Part shown: piece after piece, positions 12,789 through 22,380 of the stretch
How the letters are laid out: each line of letters begins with the position of its first letter
Position numbering within the stretch: position 1 is the first letter of the stretch
Source: Candidatus Microgenomates bacterium
Lineage (GTDB): Bacteria > Patescibacteriota > Microgenomatia > UBA1400 > PJMF01
Direction: 5' to 3'
DNA: 22,380 nt
Assembly (NCBI GenBank): GCA_015485595.1
Contig: WFTH01000044.1
Span: 1 to 22,380, forward strand
Notes under the pieces: model-generated
Databases searched by the model: none
What the model was told of the DNA's origin: nothing
What the model saw: only the letters and a program-made list of their open reading frames with translations
Translations under genes and position numbers: made by a program

Positions 12789-13865
12789 CTATGAATTTTC
12801 TATAAAACCAAGCACTCTGGACATCTCTTTTGGCCTAAAAGCCCACTCAAGCGCGGTTTCTTTGGTAATAATGTTTCGCATCAGTAGTTCTTTTAGATAG
12901 TTTTCAAACAAGATCATACCCTCCCCACCCGATGTCTGCATGATGCTTTCTATCTGGTAAGTCTTGTTCTCACGAATCAGGTTTCTCACTGCGCCGTTAA
13001 TAATAAGGGTCTCGACCGCCGCTACTCGCTTACCATCAACAGTCGGCAGAAGCCTTTGAGAGGCAACTGCCTTGATAGTTGCTGCCAGCTGCTGACGGAT
13101 CTGCTCCTGTTGCACCGCTGGAAAGACATCAACTAGTCGATTAAGTGTCTCGGTAGCGGTGTTTGTATGAAGGGTGGAGAAGACCAAGTGGCCGGTCTCG
13201 GCAATGGTAATTGCAGCCGCAATCGTCTCAAAATCCCGCATCTCTCCAATCAAGACAATATCAGGATCCTCCCGCAAAACAGATCTTAAAGCTATATCCC
13301 AACCGTTGGTATCATCGCCCACCTCGCGCTGAGAGATAATGCTTTTTTTGGGGGTATGAAGAAACTCAACTGGGTCCTCGATGGTAATAATGTGCTCGCT
13401 TCTGGTTTCATTGATCTCGTCAATAATGGCAGCCAAGGTCGTGGACTTGCCTTCGCCAGTAGGACCAGTTAAAAGCACCAAACCTTGTTTGAACTTGGAA
13501 AACTGGTGAAAGATGTCTGGTAGATTTAACTCGTCAATCTTCTTAATCCGAGCAGGAATCAATCTTAAAGCTGCCGCCAGTCCACCCAGAGCGTGGTAGA
13601 CGTTGATTCTAAACCTACCCTTATCTTGGTATTGATAACCATAGTCGATCTCTTTGTTAACCTTAACAAAATCTTTCTGCTCTTGAGTCATTAAAGGATA
13701 GATTAGCTGTTGGCTCATCTCAACAGTTAAAGGTTCTTGGCCAAAAGGAAAGACCAACTCCCCGTTGATTCTTAAGGATAAAGGCGAGCCGGCAATAATG
13801 TGAACATCAGAACCCTCTTGCTGAACCAGATAGTCCAGTACCGCCATGATGTCAAGGTTAGTCAT
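12789..13865 (-). CDS. pilT: Type IV pilus retraction ATPase PilT
   Basis: A hexameric ATPase that powers pilus retraction, twitching and DNA uptake. Its 358 residues are normal. An N-terminal PAS-like domain contains SDVHIIAGSPLSLRING. The RecA-like domain has Walker A GPTGEGKST (134-142, with Glu where Ser is usual), the Asp box TIEDPVEF, Walker B DIVLIGEMRD and the His box STLHTNTA. AVRNLIRE (292-299) is the C-terminal AIRNLIRE motif specific to PilT and important for retraction. Its start is 2 bases after the pilB stop, so the two motors are co-translated. The full motif set makes PilT far more likely than another PilB. Confidence 0.97.
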   Translation of the reverse strand: MTNLDIMAVLDYLVQQEGSDVHIIAGSPLSLRINGELVFPFGQEPLTVEMSQQLIYPLMTQEQKDFVKVNKEIDYGYQYQDKGRFRINVYHALGGLAAALRLIPARIKKIDELNLPDIFHQFSKFKQGLVLLTGPTGEGKSTTLAAIIDEINETRSEHIITIEDPVEFLHTPKKSIISQREVGDDTNGWDIALRSVLREDPDIVLIGEMRDFETIAAAITIAETGHLVFSTLHTNTATETLNRLVDVFPAVQQEQIRQQLAATIKAVASQRLLPTVDGKRVAAVETLIINGAVRNLIRENKTYQIESIMQTSGGEGMILFENYLKELLMRNIITKETALEWAFRPKEMSRVLGFIENS

Positions 13866-13867
13866 AA

Positions 13868-15667
13868 CTAGATCTCCGCTACTCTTAGTACTTCTTCGAT
13901 GGTGGTGATACCTCTTAAAGCTTTAAGATAACCATCCTGCTTCATAAGCAACATGCCTTTTCTTAAGGCTGTCTTCTCGATCTCTTCCGCCGGCTTGCTC
14001 TCCATAATCATCTTATCGATCTCTTCGTCCATTCGCATCACTTCAAAAATCGCAATTCTGCCTTTATACTCTGGTTCTATCTCGGGCCGATCTTTACTTG
14101 CTCGATACAACACCACCTGATCTTCGGTTAAGTTGCTTTCTTTCAAAAAAGCTTCAAAATGTCTTCCCAAAACTTGTTTAATGTCCTCGATCACCGCCTT
14201 GGGTGGTTTGTAGCTTTCTCTATACTTTGGATTAATCCGACGAGTAATCCTCTGAGCAATCACTAACTCCATTGATGAGGCAAGCAAGAATGGCTCTGCT
14301 CCCATGTCTATTAATCGCGGAATCGCCCCAGCGGCAGAGGAGGTATGAAGGGTAGAGAAGACCAAGTGGCCGGTTAAAGCAGCTTGAACTGCTAAACTAG
14401 CTGTTTCCGAATCTCGAATCTCACCAACCATGATGATATTTGGATCTTGACGCAAAAACGACCTTAAACCGGAAGCAAAGGTTAGACCTGCCTGAGGGTT
14501 AATCTGAACCTGGTTCACTCCTGGCATCTGGTACTCAACCGGATCTTCCAAGGTCATGATGTTGACTTTTGGGGTATTGATAGTGTGCAGAATAGAGTAT
14601 AGAGTCGTGGTCTTGCCAGAACCAGTCGGTCCGGTAATCAAGATTATCCCATGAGGCACACGGATAGCCTCTTTAACCCATTTTAAAGAGAGACCGTCAA
14701 GCCCAAGCTCCTCCAAAGTAGGAACCTTGGCGTTTTTAGGTAAAAGTCGCATCACTACTTTTTCTCCATTTACAGTAGGAAGGGTGGAAACACGGAGATC
14801 GATCTCATGCTCACCATCACTAAAATCAAATCGACCGTCTTGTGGCAGGCGTTTCTCATCTATCTTCAAGTCGGCTAAAATCTTAATTCTAGAGACCACT
14901 GCATCATGAACCGACTTTGGCAAGATTAACTTTTCATACAAAATACCATCGATACGATAACGAACCCTGGTTCGATCTTCCAGTGGCTCGATGTGAACAT
15001 CAGATGCTCGAGCCTTAATAGCAAAGGTAAGAATAGTCTGAACTATCTTATTTATCGGCGCTTGGCGAATCGTACCTCCAGAAAGATCGGCTAATGTCTT
15101 TTGGTTAAGCTTGTTTGGCTTGTAGTCATTGGTCTGCTTTAAAGCGGCGTTTACTTCAGTTGATAGATTCTGGGAGTAGTGCTCGGCAATCAAACGCTCG
15201 ATTTCTGACTCAGAAGCAAAGTATGGTTTGATCTTAAGTGAGGTTTTCTGCTCCAAAAAGTTAATGGTTGGTATATCTAAAGGATTCTTCATTGCCAAAG
15301 AGAGAGTTTTGTTAGCCTTATCATAAGAAAACGGCAAAACTCCGTACCTGCGAGCCACACCTTCAGAAATAAAACTTAAAGCTTCTGGAAAAACACCCAC
15401 TTCCGCCAAGTTGACATAGGGGATGTTATAAAACCTAGCCTTTGCTTGAGTAATATCATCTTCGCTTACTAAACCACTTTCGCGAATCACCGCTTCAACA
15501 GTTTTATCCTGGTTTACACTCTTGGATAAAAGCTCGATCACCTGTTCTTGAGTCAACTTGCCTTGATCAACCAAAACTTCAAGCAAGTTGTCATAATGAG
15601 TCTTGCCTTTAACTTGGCTTGAAATTGGTTGACCGACTGGTGGAGTTGTGGTAGGTTGGGCAGGCAT
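13868..15667 (-). CDS. pilB: Type IV pilus assembly ATPase PilB (zinc cysteines absent)
   Basis: An extension motor of 599 residues. An N-terminal MshEN/GspE-N domain (about 22-165) is followed by a linker and the ATPase core. The core shows ASDVHIEPLEDRTRVRYRIDG (split here as ASDVHIEPLED and RVRYRIDG), Walker A GPTGSGKTTT (346-355), LEDPVEYQ, Walker B IIMVGEIRD and the His box STLHTSSA. After QRITRR the family normally has a zinc-binding CxxC...CxxC; here it reads INPKYRESY and later YRASKDRPEIEPEYKGRIAIFEV, with no cysteine. The gene heads the pil operon, with a promoter ending 15 bases before ATG 15667 and no SD. It diverges from the holB-like gene across 48 bases. Confidence 0.96.
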   Translation of the reverse strand: MPAQPTTTPPVGQPISSQVKGKTHYDNLLEVLVDQGKLTQEQVIELLSKSVNQDKTVEAVIRESGLVSEDDITQAKARFYNIPYVNLAEVGVFPEALSFISEGVARRYGVLPFSYDKANKTLSLAMKNPLDIPTINFLEQKTSLKIKPYFASESEIERLIAEHYSQNLSTEVNAALKQTNDYKPNKLNQKTLADLSGGTIRQAPINKIVQTILTFAIKARASDVHIEPLEDRTRVRYRIDGILYEKLILPKSVHDAVVSRIKILADLKIDEKRLPQDGRFDFSDGEHEIDLRVSTLPTVNGEKVVMRLLPKNAKVPTLEELGLDGLSLKWVKEAIRVPHGIILITGPTGSGKTTTLYSILHTINTPKVNIMTLEDPVEYQMPGVNQVQINPQAGLTFASGLRSFLRQDPNIIMVGEIRDSETASLAVQAALTGHLVFSTLHTSSAAGAIPRLIDMGAEPFLLASSMELVIAQRITRRINPKYRESYKPPKAVIEDIKQVLGRHFEAFLKESNLTEDQVVLYRASKDRPEIEPEYKGRIAIFEVMRMDEEIDKMIMESKPAEEIEKTALRKGMLLMKQDGYLKALRGITTIEEVLRVAEI

Positions 15668-15684
15668 AAACTCTAAAGTTTAAT
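15656..15684 (+). promoter_or_regulatory. Possible promoter for the holB-like gene
   Basis: TTGGGC (15656-15661), a 17-base spacer, TTTAAT (15679-15684). The predicted start is near 15691. It overlaps the divergent pilB promoter, so the two polymerases could compete. Match to consensus is moderate. Confidence 0.35.
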
Positions 15685-15711
15685 GATACCGAAACTTATC
15701 TAAATAAGCAA
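15683..15711 (-). promoter_or_regulatory. Promoter of the pilB-pilT-pilC transcript
   Basis: On the minus strand: TTGCTT (15711-15706), a 17-base spacer, TATCAT (15688-15683, 5 of 6). The predicted start is near 15676, leaving a leader of only about 9 bases and no SD. The -35 box and spacing are the same as for the major pilin promoter. Confidence 0.55.
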
Positions 15712-15715
15712 ACCA

Positions 15716-16390
15716 ATGTCAAGCTTTATTCTAGTCAACCCCAGCCAAACTCACTCAAATAAAAGCTCAAACAAAAACGATTTAGAAACAACCGAAGTTA
15801 TCTCTTACCTAAGCCAAACTATAAACCAAGATCTAAACCTAAAAGAAGTAATTAACCTAAAACCCAAACCAGATAAAGCCAACATCGGTATCGATCAGGT
15901 AAGAGATCTTTTAACAAAGCTAAGCTTTAAGGCTGCAGGTCAACGCCTAGTGATCATCTCTCCAGCCGAACTTTTAACTTTAGAGGCTCAAAACGCTTTG
16001 CTAAAAACTCTCGAAGAACCACCACCGGCTACCTTTTTGATCTTAACCACCAGTCAACCAAATCGACTAATACCCACCGTTCGTTCTCGATGTCATCTTA
16101 TCTTTATTAAAGAACAAAAAAAACAGTTAGCAAAAAAAGCTCAGCCGACCTACCAACTCAAAACCTTTACCGAAGCTATCCGACTAGCAGAAAAATACAA
16201 AGACAAGCAGGCGGCCTATGAGCTTATAAAGCAACTAGTTAAAGAGACAAGTTACACACCCAAACAAAGGCGCTTAATAAGTCAAACTCTAAACCAATTG
16301 GATCAAAACCTAAACGTCAGGCTAACTCTAGAACAACTTTTTTTTAAACTTATCTTACATAAACCAAAAAATAACCTTAAATCAAGTTAA
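15716..16390 (+). CDS. holB: DNA polymerase III delta'-like clamp-loader subunit, short form
   Basis: A 224-residue protein, well short of the about 330 usual for delta'. The AAA+ core is recognised by IGIDQVRDLL, the Walker-B-like region VIISPAELLTLEAQNALLK, LKTLEEPPPATFLILTTSQP and LIPTVRSRC, where SRC is the clamp-loader arginine-finger motif. The N-terminus begins directly at the first beta strand (FILVNPS) and has no Walker A P-loop, so it cannot bind ATP in the normal way. This is acceptable for delta', which in many bacteria is a stator rather than an ATPase. The collar domain at the C-terminus is much reduced. It lies upstream of gyrB on the same strand. Confidence 0.82.
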   Translation: MSSFILVNPSQTHSNKSSNKNDLETTEVISYLSQTINQDLNLKEVINLKPKPDKANIGIDQVRDLLTKLSFKAAGQRLVIISPAELLTLEAQNALLKTLEEPPPATFLILTTSQPNRLIPTVRSRCHLIFIKEQKKQLAKKAQPTYQLKTFTEAIRLAEKYKDKQAAYELIKQLVKETSYTPKQRRLISQTLNQLDQNLNVRLTLEQLFFKLILHKPKNNLKSS

Positions 16391-16398
16391 AACGGCAC

Positions 16399-16427
16399 TT
16401 GGTATTGAGTAGATAATATGGTAAATT
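16399..16427 (+). promoter_or_regulatory. Possible gyrB operon promoter
   Basis: TTGGTA (16399-16404), a 17-base spacer, TAAATT (16422-16427). Only moderate agreement with consensus. A nearby GATAAT at 16412-16417 is an alternative -10 box without a good -35 partner. Confidence 0.3.
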
Positions 16428-16428
16428 T

Positions 16429-16447
16429 AAAACCTCACAAAGGTTTT
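16429..16447 (+). other. Hairpin in the gyrB leader covering an AAAGG sequence
   Basis: AAAACCT (16429-16435), loop CACAA, AGGTTTT (16441-16447): a perfect 7-bp stem. AAAGG at 16439-16443, 10 bases before the gyrB ATG, is the only SD-like sequence and is partly inside the stem. It might act as a weak terminator of holB or as a translational control element. Confidence 0.4.
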
Positions 16448-16450
16448 TGA

Positions 16451-18466
<2,016 letters not shown>

Positions 18467-18493
18467 GAAAGCTTAAAAAAGAAAGGATAAGCT

Positions 18494-19441
18494 ATGCCAG
18501 CTACCTACATCATCGGTCACCAAAAGCCAGACACAGATGCGGTTGTGGCGGCTTTAGCCTATGAATACTTGGCTAAAAATCTAGACTGTCTAGCTCATCC
18601 TAACCCGACCGCGGTCATTGTCGATCCTTTAAACCCAGAAACAAGCTACTTGTTTGACAAACTTAAACTTCAAGCGCCAAAACTAATCGGGGCTGATGAG
18701 ATTAACGCTGACGATCAAGTTATCTTGGTAGATCACAACGAAGAAAACCAGCGGTTAGAAGGACTTAATCCAGATCAGATAGTAAAGATTATCGATCATC
18801 ACAAGGCTAATCTAAACCTAAACCAGCCAATCTTTTTAAACTTCAAGCCTTGGGGATCAACCTCGACCATCATCTTTTACATGATGAAGTTGCATCAGGT
18901 TAAACCCACTCAAGAGCTAGCTACCTTAATGTTAGCAGCCATCTTATCCGACACGGTCGGCTTCAAGTCCGCTACCACTACAGACAAAGATAGAGAACTA
19001 GCTCAAGAGCTAGCCGAGATCGCTCAGATAGAGGATGTGGATGGCTTTACGCTTGAAATCTTTAAAGCCAAGTCAAATGTGAGTGATCTAACCGACTACC
19101 AACTAGCCACCAACGACTACAAGATCTTTGACTTTGGTGGTCAAAAAGTCTTTATTAACCAAGTTGAGACCGTTGAGCAAGCAGAGATTTTAGCTAAAAG
19201 AAAAGCCGGCTTGCTTCAGGCGCTTAACCAAGTTAAGCAAGAGATGGGGGTTGATATGGCCTTTTTGGCTCTTAGCGACATCTTAAACGTAAATACCAAG
19301 CTGCTTTTGCCTAGTGAGCTTGAAATTCAAGTGGCCGAAAGAGCCTTTGGCGGTCAAGCCATAAATAATGTCCTTGATATCGGTCCAAAACTCTCGCGTA
19401 AAAAAGAGATTGCTCCGGCTTTAGAAAAGGCTCTAAGTTAA
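18494..19441 (+). CDS. ppaC: Manganese-dependent (family II) inorganic pyrophosphatase
   Basis: Hydrolyses PPi to two phosphates, pulling nucleic-acid and aminoacyl-tRNA synthesis forward. It is a 315-residue DHH-superfamily protein (B. subtilis type is about 309). The metal ligands are visible: GHQKPDTDA (H9, D13, D15), LVDHNE (D80, H81) and the DHHK motif at 101-104, with LSDTVGFKS following. The C-terminal DHHA2 domain ends with [10 protein letters not shown] (301-310), the family II substrate-binding signature. No CBS domains are inserted, so it is the unregulated form. AAAGGA lies 6 bases before the ATG. It sits between gyrB (27 bases upstream) and gyrA (4 bases downstream), an unusual position. 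Confidence 0.95.
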   Translation: MPATYIIGHQKPDTDAVVAALAYEYLAKNLDCLAHPNPTAVIVDPLNPETSYLFDKLKLQAPKLIGADEINADDQVILVDHNEENQRLEGLNPDQIVKIIDHHKANLNLNQPIFLNFKPWGSTSTIIFYMMKLHQVKPTQELATLMLAAILSDTVGFKSATTTDKDRELAQELAEIAQIEDVDGFTLEIFKAKSNVSDLTDYQLATNDYKIFDFGGQKVFINQVETVEQAEILAKRKAGLLQALNQVKQEMGVDMAFLALSDILNVNTKLLLPSELEIQVAERAFGGQAINNVLDIGPKLSRKKEIAPALEKALS

Positions 19442-19445
19442 GTCT

Positions 19446-22178
19446 ATGTCAGATCAAAAAACCCAAAACTTACCAGGCACAACCGAAAAAAACCTGACTA
19501 ACTCAACTAGTGAGGCAGGTAAGCTAAAGACAAACGGAACCGAGTTTACTCATGGAGATATTCAAGAGACTAAGTTTGGCAAACTGCGCTACACCAATAT
19601 CACCGAGGAGATGAAGAAGTCCTACCTGGACTACGCCATGAGCGTGATCGTGGCACGGGCCTTGCCAGATGTTAGAGACGGTCTAAAACCGGTTCATCGC
19701 CGTATTCTTTACTCCATGTACAAAAGCGGCATTCACGCTAACTCAGCTTATAAAAAGTCAGCTCGGATTGTCGGTGATGTCTTAGGCAAGTACCACCCAC
19801 ACGGCGATTCCTCGGTCTACATGGCTCTGGTGCGTTTAGCTCAAGATTTTTCCATGCGTTATCCCTTGATTGATGGGCAGGGCAACTTTGGCTCAGTTGA
19901 TGGCGACAGTCCAGCAGCCATGCGTTACACCGAGGCGCGCTTAGCCAAGATCACCAGCGAACTTTTGGCTGACATAGACAAAAACACGGTTGACTTTGCA
20001 CCTAACTTTGATGGCTCGCTCAAAGAGCCTAAAGTTTTACCAGCCAAGCTACCCAACCTACTTCTAATGGGCTCAGAGGGTATCGCAGTTGGCATGGCCA
20101 CCAAAATCCCCCCTCATAACTTAAGCGAAGTGGTCGATGCCATTGTGGCCATGATCGACAAAGGTCAAGCTACCAGAGAACTTGAGGTTGAGGCGGTTAA
20201 GATCGATCCAAACGATAGAAAAGCCAGTCAGCATCCAATCATCGATCAACTAATTCAGACCCAAGCAAAAGAGTTGGCTGGTGAGTTTACCAGTGACATT
20301 ACTGCCGATGAGATCATGGACTTTATCCATGGACCAGACTTTCCCACTGGGGGAATTATCTATGACATCAAAGCCATAAAAGATGCTTACCGCACCGGCA
20401 AAGGCCGGATCATTATTCGGGCCAAAGCTAAGATCGAGGAAGGCAAAAGGGGGTTTAAGATCATTGTAACTGAACTACCTTACCAGGTGAACAAGGCACG
20501 GCTTTTAATGAAGATTGCTAACCTAGCTAGAGATAAAAAAATCGTCGGCATTAAAAATCTAAACGACGACTCAGACAGATCTGGACTTCAGATCACCATC
20601 GATCTTAAGCGTGATGCTAAGCCTAAAGTAGTTTTAAATAAACTCTTTAAGTACTCTGAACTTCAAACTTCTTTCCCTTTAAACATGGTGGCTCTAAACC
20701 GCGATGGCGTACCACAACTAATGAACATCAAGCAGGTTTTGCTCGAGTACATCTGGCATCGCCAGCAGGTGGTGGTCAGACGGGCTCAACATGAACTCAA
20801 GCAGGCGAGAGAAAGAGCCCATATCTTGGAGGGCTTATTGATTGCCTTAGATAATATCGATGAGGTAATCGAGACAATTAAAAAATCCAAAGACACCGAG
20901 ACGGCCAAGACTGCTTTAATGACCAAGTTTAAACTAAGTGAGGTGCAGTCCTTGGCCATTCTAGACATGCAGCTTAAGCGCTTGGCGGCTCTAGAGCGAC
21001 AGAAAATTCTAGATGAGTATGCCGAAATTCAAAAAAAGATTGGCAGCTACATTAACTTGCTGGTTTCACCTAAAAATATTCTCAAAGTTATTAAGGATGA
21101 ACTAAATGAGCTTAAAACCACTTACGGAGATGAGCGTCGCACCCAGCTGATAAAAGGCAAGGTGGGTGAGTTTAGTGAAGAAGACCTAGTAGCTAACGAG
21201 CCTACCGTAATCACCTTAACCGAAAGTGGTTACATCAAACGCATGTCGCCCAGCTCGTTCAGAACTCAAGGAAGAGGAGGAAAAGGCAAGATCGGCTTGA
21301 AAATGAAAGCCGAGGACATGGTAAAGACCCTACTTAGTGCCCAAACCCACGACACTTTACTGCTTTTTACCAATCACGGAAAGGTTTTTAAACTTAAAGT
21401 CTATGAAATACCAGAAGCTTCTCGACAGGCAAAAGGTACTGCCATCGTCAATCTGCTTAACTTAGACAGCAACGAAAAGATTCAATCCTTACTCTTGATT
21501 GACGAAGAAAAAGATAAAGATAAGTTCATTAGCCTGGTAACCAGAAACGGGCTAGTCAAAAAGAGCGCTGTCAAGCTTTACAAAAACATCAGGCAAAACG
21601 GTATTATCGCTATCGTCTTAAATCCTGGAGATCAGCTTGTCTGGGGCAAGCTCACCACCGGCGAAGACGATATTATGTTAGTGACTCACCAAGGAAAAAG
21701 TATCCGCTTTAGCGAGAGAGAGGTTAAGTCAAGCCAACGCGACACCAAAGGCGTACGAGGCATTACACTCAAACCAAACGACTACGTCGTCGGTGTCGAG
21801 TCTATTACTCCAGAACAAAGCGCCGCAGCCGGCACTAAAGACGAGGCGACCCTGCTAATCATCACGGAGAAAGGTTTGGGTAAAAGAACTAAGTTTAGTC
21901 AGTATCCGAAACAAAAACGGTCCGGCTTAGGAGTTAAGGTGGCCGAGATTAACAAAAAAACCGGTCCGGTGGCAGCCGCTCGCATGGTAACTAAAGAACA
22001 TAAAGACGTAGTGATTACCACCAAAGAAGGTCAAACTATTAGACTACCCCTGACCAAAAAGTCAATCCCTATCTTGACCCGGCCAACTCAGGGAGTCATT
22101 CTAATGAGATTAAAACCCACCGACAAAGTAGCTGCAGTGGCCCTAACCTATAAAAAAATCGAGGGAGAAGGGGAGTAG
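19446..22178 (+). CDS. gyrA: DNA gyrase subunit A
   Basis: The DNA-cutting and wrapping subunit, 910 residues. A low-complexity N-terminal extension of about 45 residues precedes [20 protein letters not shown]. The catalytic tyrosine is Y161 in [10 protein letters not shown]. The quinolone region reads [15 protein letters not shown]: Ser at E. coli position 83 is kept, but position 87 is Met126 instead of an acidic residue. About 40 extra charged residues lie before [16 protein letters not shown]. The C-terminal beta-pinwheel is recognised by repeated blades and the GyrA box variant QGRGGKG (DNA 21267-21287), which favours GyrA over ParC. The start is 4 bases after ppaC without an SD, implying coupled translation. 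The stop is 2 bases from a convergent tRNA gene. Confidence 0.95.
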   Translation: MSDQKTQNLPGTTEKNLTNSTSEAGKLKTNGTEFTHGDIQETKFGKLRYTNITEEMKKSYLDYAMSVIVARALPDVRDGLKPVHRRILYSMYKSGIHANSAYKKSARIVGDVLGKYHPHGDSSVYMALVRLAQDFSMRYPLIDGQGNFGSVDGDSPAAMRYTEARLAKITSELLADIDKNTVDFAPNFDGSLKEPKVLPAKLPNLLLMGSEGIAVGMATKIPPHNLSEVVDAIVAMIDKGQATRELEVEAVKIDPNDRKASQHPIIDQLIQTQAKELAGEFTSDITADEIMDFIHGPDFPTGGIIYDIKAIKDAYRTGKGRIIIRAKAKIEEGKRGFKIIVTELPYQVNKARLLMKIANLARDKKIVGIKNLNDDSDRSGLQITIDLKRDAKPKVVLNKLFKYSELQTSFPLNMVALNRDGVPQLMNIKQVLLEYIWHRQQVVVRRAQHELKQARERAHILEGLLIALDNIDEVIETIKKSKDTETAKTALMTKFKLSEVQSLAILDMQLKRLAALERQKILDEYAEIQKKIGSYINLLVSPKNILKVIKDELNELKTTYGDERRTQLIKGKVGEFSEEDLVANEPTVITLTESGYIKRMSPSSFRTQGRGGKGKIGLKMKAEDMVKTLLSAQTHDTLLLFTNHGKVFKLKVYEIPEASRQAKGTAIVNLLNLDSNEKIQSLLLIDEEKDKDKFISLVTRNGLVKKSAVKLYKNIRQNGIIAIVLNPGDQLVWGKLTTGEDDIMLVTHQGKSIRFSEREVKSSQRDTKGVRGITLKPNDYVVGVESITPEQSAAAGTKDEATLLIITEKGLGKRTKFSQYPKQKRSGLGVKVAEINKKTGPVAAARMVTKEHKDVVITTKEGQTIRLPLTKKSIPILTRPTQGVILMRLKPTDKVAAVALTYKKIEGEGE

Positions 22179-22180
22179 AG

Positions 22181-22254
22181 TGGACCCGAGGGGACTTGAA
22201 CCCCTGACCTCCTGTATGCCATACAGGCGCTCTAGCCAACTGAGCTACGGGCCC
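22181..22254 (-). tRNA. tRNA-Ala (anticodon GGC)
   Basis: The minus strand folds as a full cloverleaf: acceptor stem GGGCCCG/CGGGTCC including the G3-U70 wobble that identifies alanine tRNAs, D arm GCTC...GAGC, anticodon stem CCTGT/ACAGG with loop ATGGCAT (anticodon GGC), a five-base variable loop AGGTC, T arm AGGGG-TTCAAGT-CCCCT, and discriminator A. CCA is not encoded (the next bases are CTC), so it must be added by a nucleotidyltransferase. The anticodon loop ATGGCAT is itself nearly self-complementary around the central base. The gene runs convergent to gyrA with 2 bases between them. Confidence 0.95.
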
Positions 22255-22262
22255 TTTTTTTT
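22181..22262 (+). terminator. Possible gyrA terminator formed by the antisense of the tRNA gene plus T8
   Basis: Read on the plus strand, the complement of the tRNA can fold into hairpins (CCTGTATG/CATACAGG is a perfect 8-bp stem around one base; AGGGG/CCCCT; GGACCCG with CGGGCCC except one A-C mismatch) and is followed at once by eight T (22255-22262). No other terminator is seen after gyrA in the window. Confidence 0.35.
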
Positions 22263-22268
22263 AACTCA

Positions 22269-22297
22269 TAAATAAAAAGAGAGTCTTATTTTAACAA
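22269..22297 (-). promoter_or_regulatory. Possible promoter of tRNA-Ala
   Basis: On the minus strand: TTGTTA (22297-22292), a 17-base spacer, TATTTA (22274-22269). The predicted start is near 22262, about 8 bases before the mature 5' end. The match is moderate. Confidence 0.35.
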
Positions 22298-22320
22298 AAA
22301 ACCACTAACTTTTAAGTGGT
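22295..22320 (-). terminator. Intrinsic terminator for a minus-strand gene beyond the window
   Basis: Stem ACCACT/AGTGGT (22320-22315 with 22306-22301) with an 8-base loop, followed on the minus strand by six T (22301-22296, overlapping the stem end). The bases from 22321 to 22380 show no coding sequence I can support. Confidence 0.5.
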
Positions 22321-22380
22321 AATTTTAAATTGTAGTTTTGATATAAAAGATAGCTGTTAAGTAAATGATTGATATATAAA

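Noticed and set aside
7408..15667. A type II secretion system instead of type IV pili
   Set aside because: Several pseudopilins resemble GspG/H, but PilT with the AIRNLIRE-type motif and the PilM-N-O set with no secretin indicate pili.

Overview
The window is a chromosomal segment of about 40% G+C that looks like a Candidate Phyla Radiation (Patescibacteria) bacterium, probably of the Microgenomates type. I base this on a short bL32 without zinc cysteines, a HolB-like clamp-loader subunit reduced to about 224 residues, an acyl-carrier-like protein without the pantetheine serine, many genes without a Shine-Dalgarno (SD) sequence, a tRNA without encoded CCA, and a pilus locus typical of these organisms. 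TGA is used as a stop codon, so this is not one of the recoded CPR lineages. The lineage call is inference; no database was searched.

Layout. (1) 1-3016, plus strand: the 3' end of recG, then rpmF (52 aa), nusB, an ACP-like gene, rnc, rpsP and a KH-domain gene (khpA). These are tightly packed, with strong promoters before rpmF and rpsP. (2) 3031-15667, almost entirely minus strand: a nearly complete type IV pilus locus. In transcription order it holds pilB, pilT, pilC, a major-type pilin, pilD, a membrane-anchored Cys-rich/PKD surface protein, two more pilins, a GspH/FimU-like pseudopilin, a PilV-like protein, a PilX-like protein, pilM, pilN and pilO. One PilW-like prepilin (6386-6913) is encoded on the opposite strand in the middle of this array. 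No secretin (pilQ) or pilP is seen, which fits a cell without a conventional outer membrane. (3) 15716-22178, plus strand: holB-like, gyrB, a manganese-type inorganic pyrophosphatase and gyrA. (4) 22181-22254, minus strand: tRNA-Ala(GGC), convergent with gyrA, then 126 bases holding its probable promoter and a terminator for a minus-strand gene beyond the window.

How the genes work together. PilB and PilT power extension and retraction. PilC with PilM/N/O forms the inner-membrane platform. PilD processes the seven class III signal peptides encoded here (one major-type pilin, two further pilins, and H/V/W/X-like minor pilins). The PKD protein is a candidate adhesin or pilus accessory factor. 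Gyrase A and B are co-transcribed with a pyrophosphatase that removes PPi from polymerisation reactions.

The most interesting signals are in the pilus locus. Three genes (the PilW-like gene, pilD and the PKD gene) have an extended -10 box placed 6-7 bases before the ATG, which predicts leaderless mRNAs. A run of nine G bases lies inside the PKD surface-protein gene, and seven-base C/G runs lie in and upstream of the major pilin gene; these are candidate phase-variation switches. The PilW-like gene is inverted as a single gene, with its stop codon directly abutting the stop of pilV. Elsewhere, the ACP-like protein lacks its serine, PilB lacks its zinc cysteines, and the antisense fold of the tRNA gene followed by T8 may terminate gyrA.
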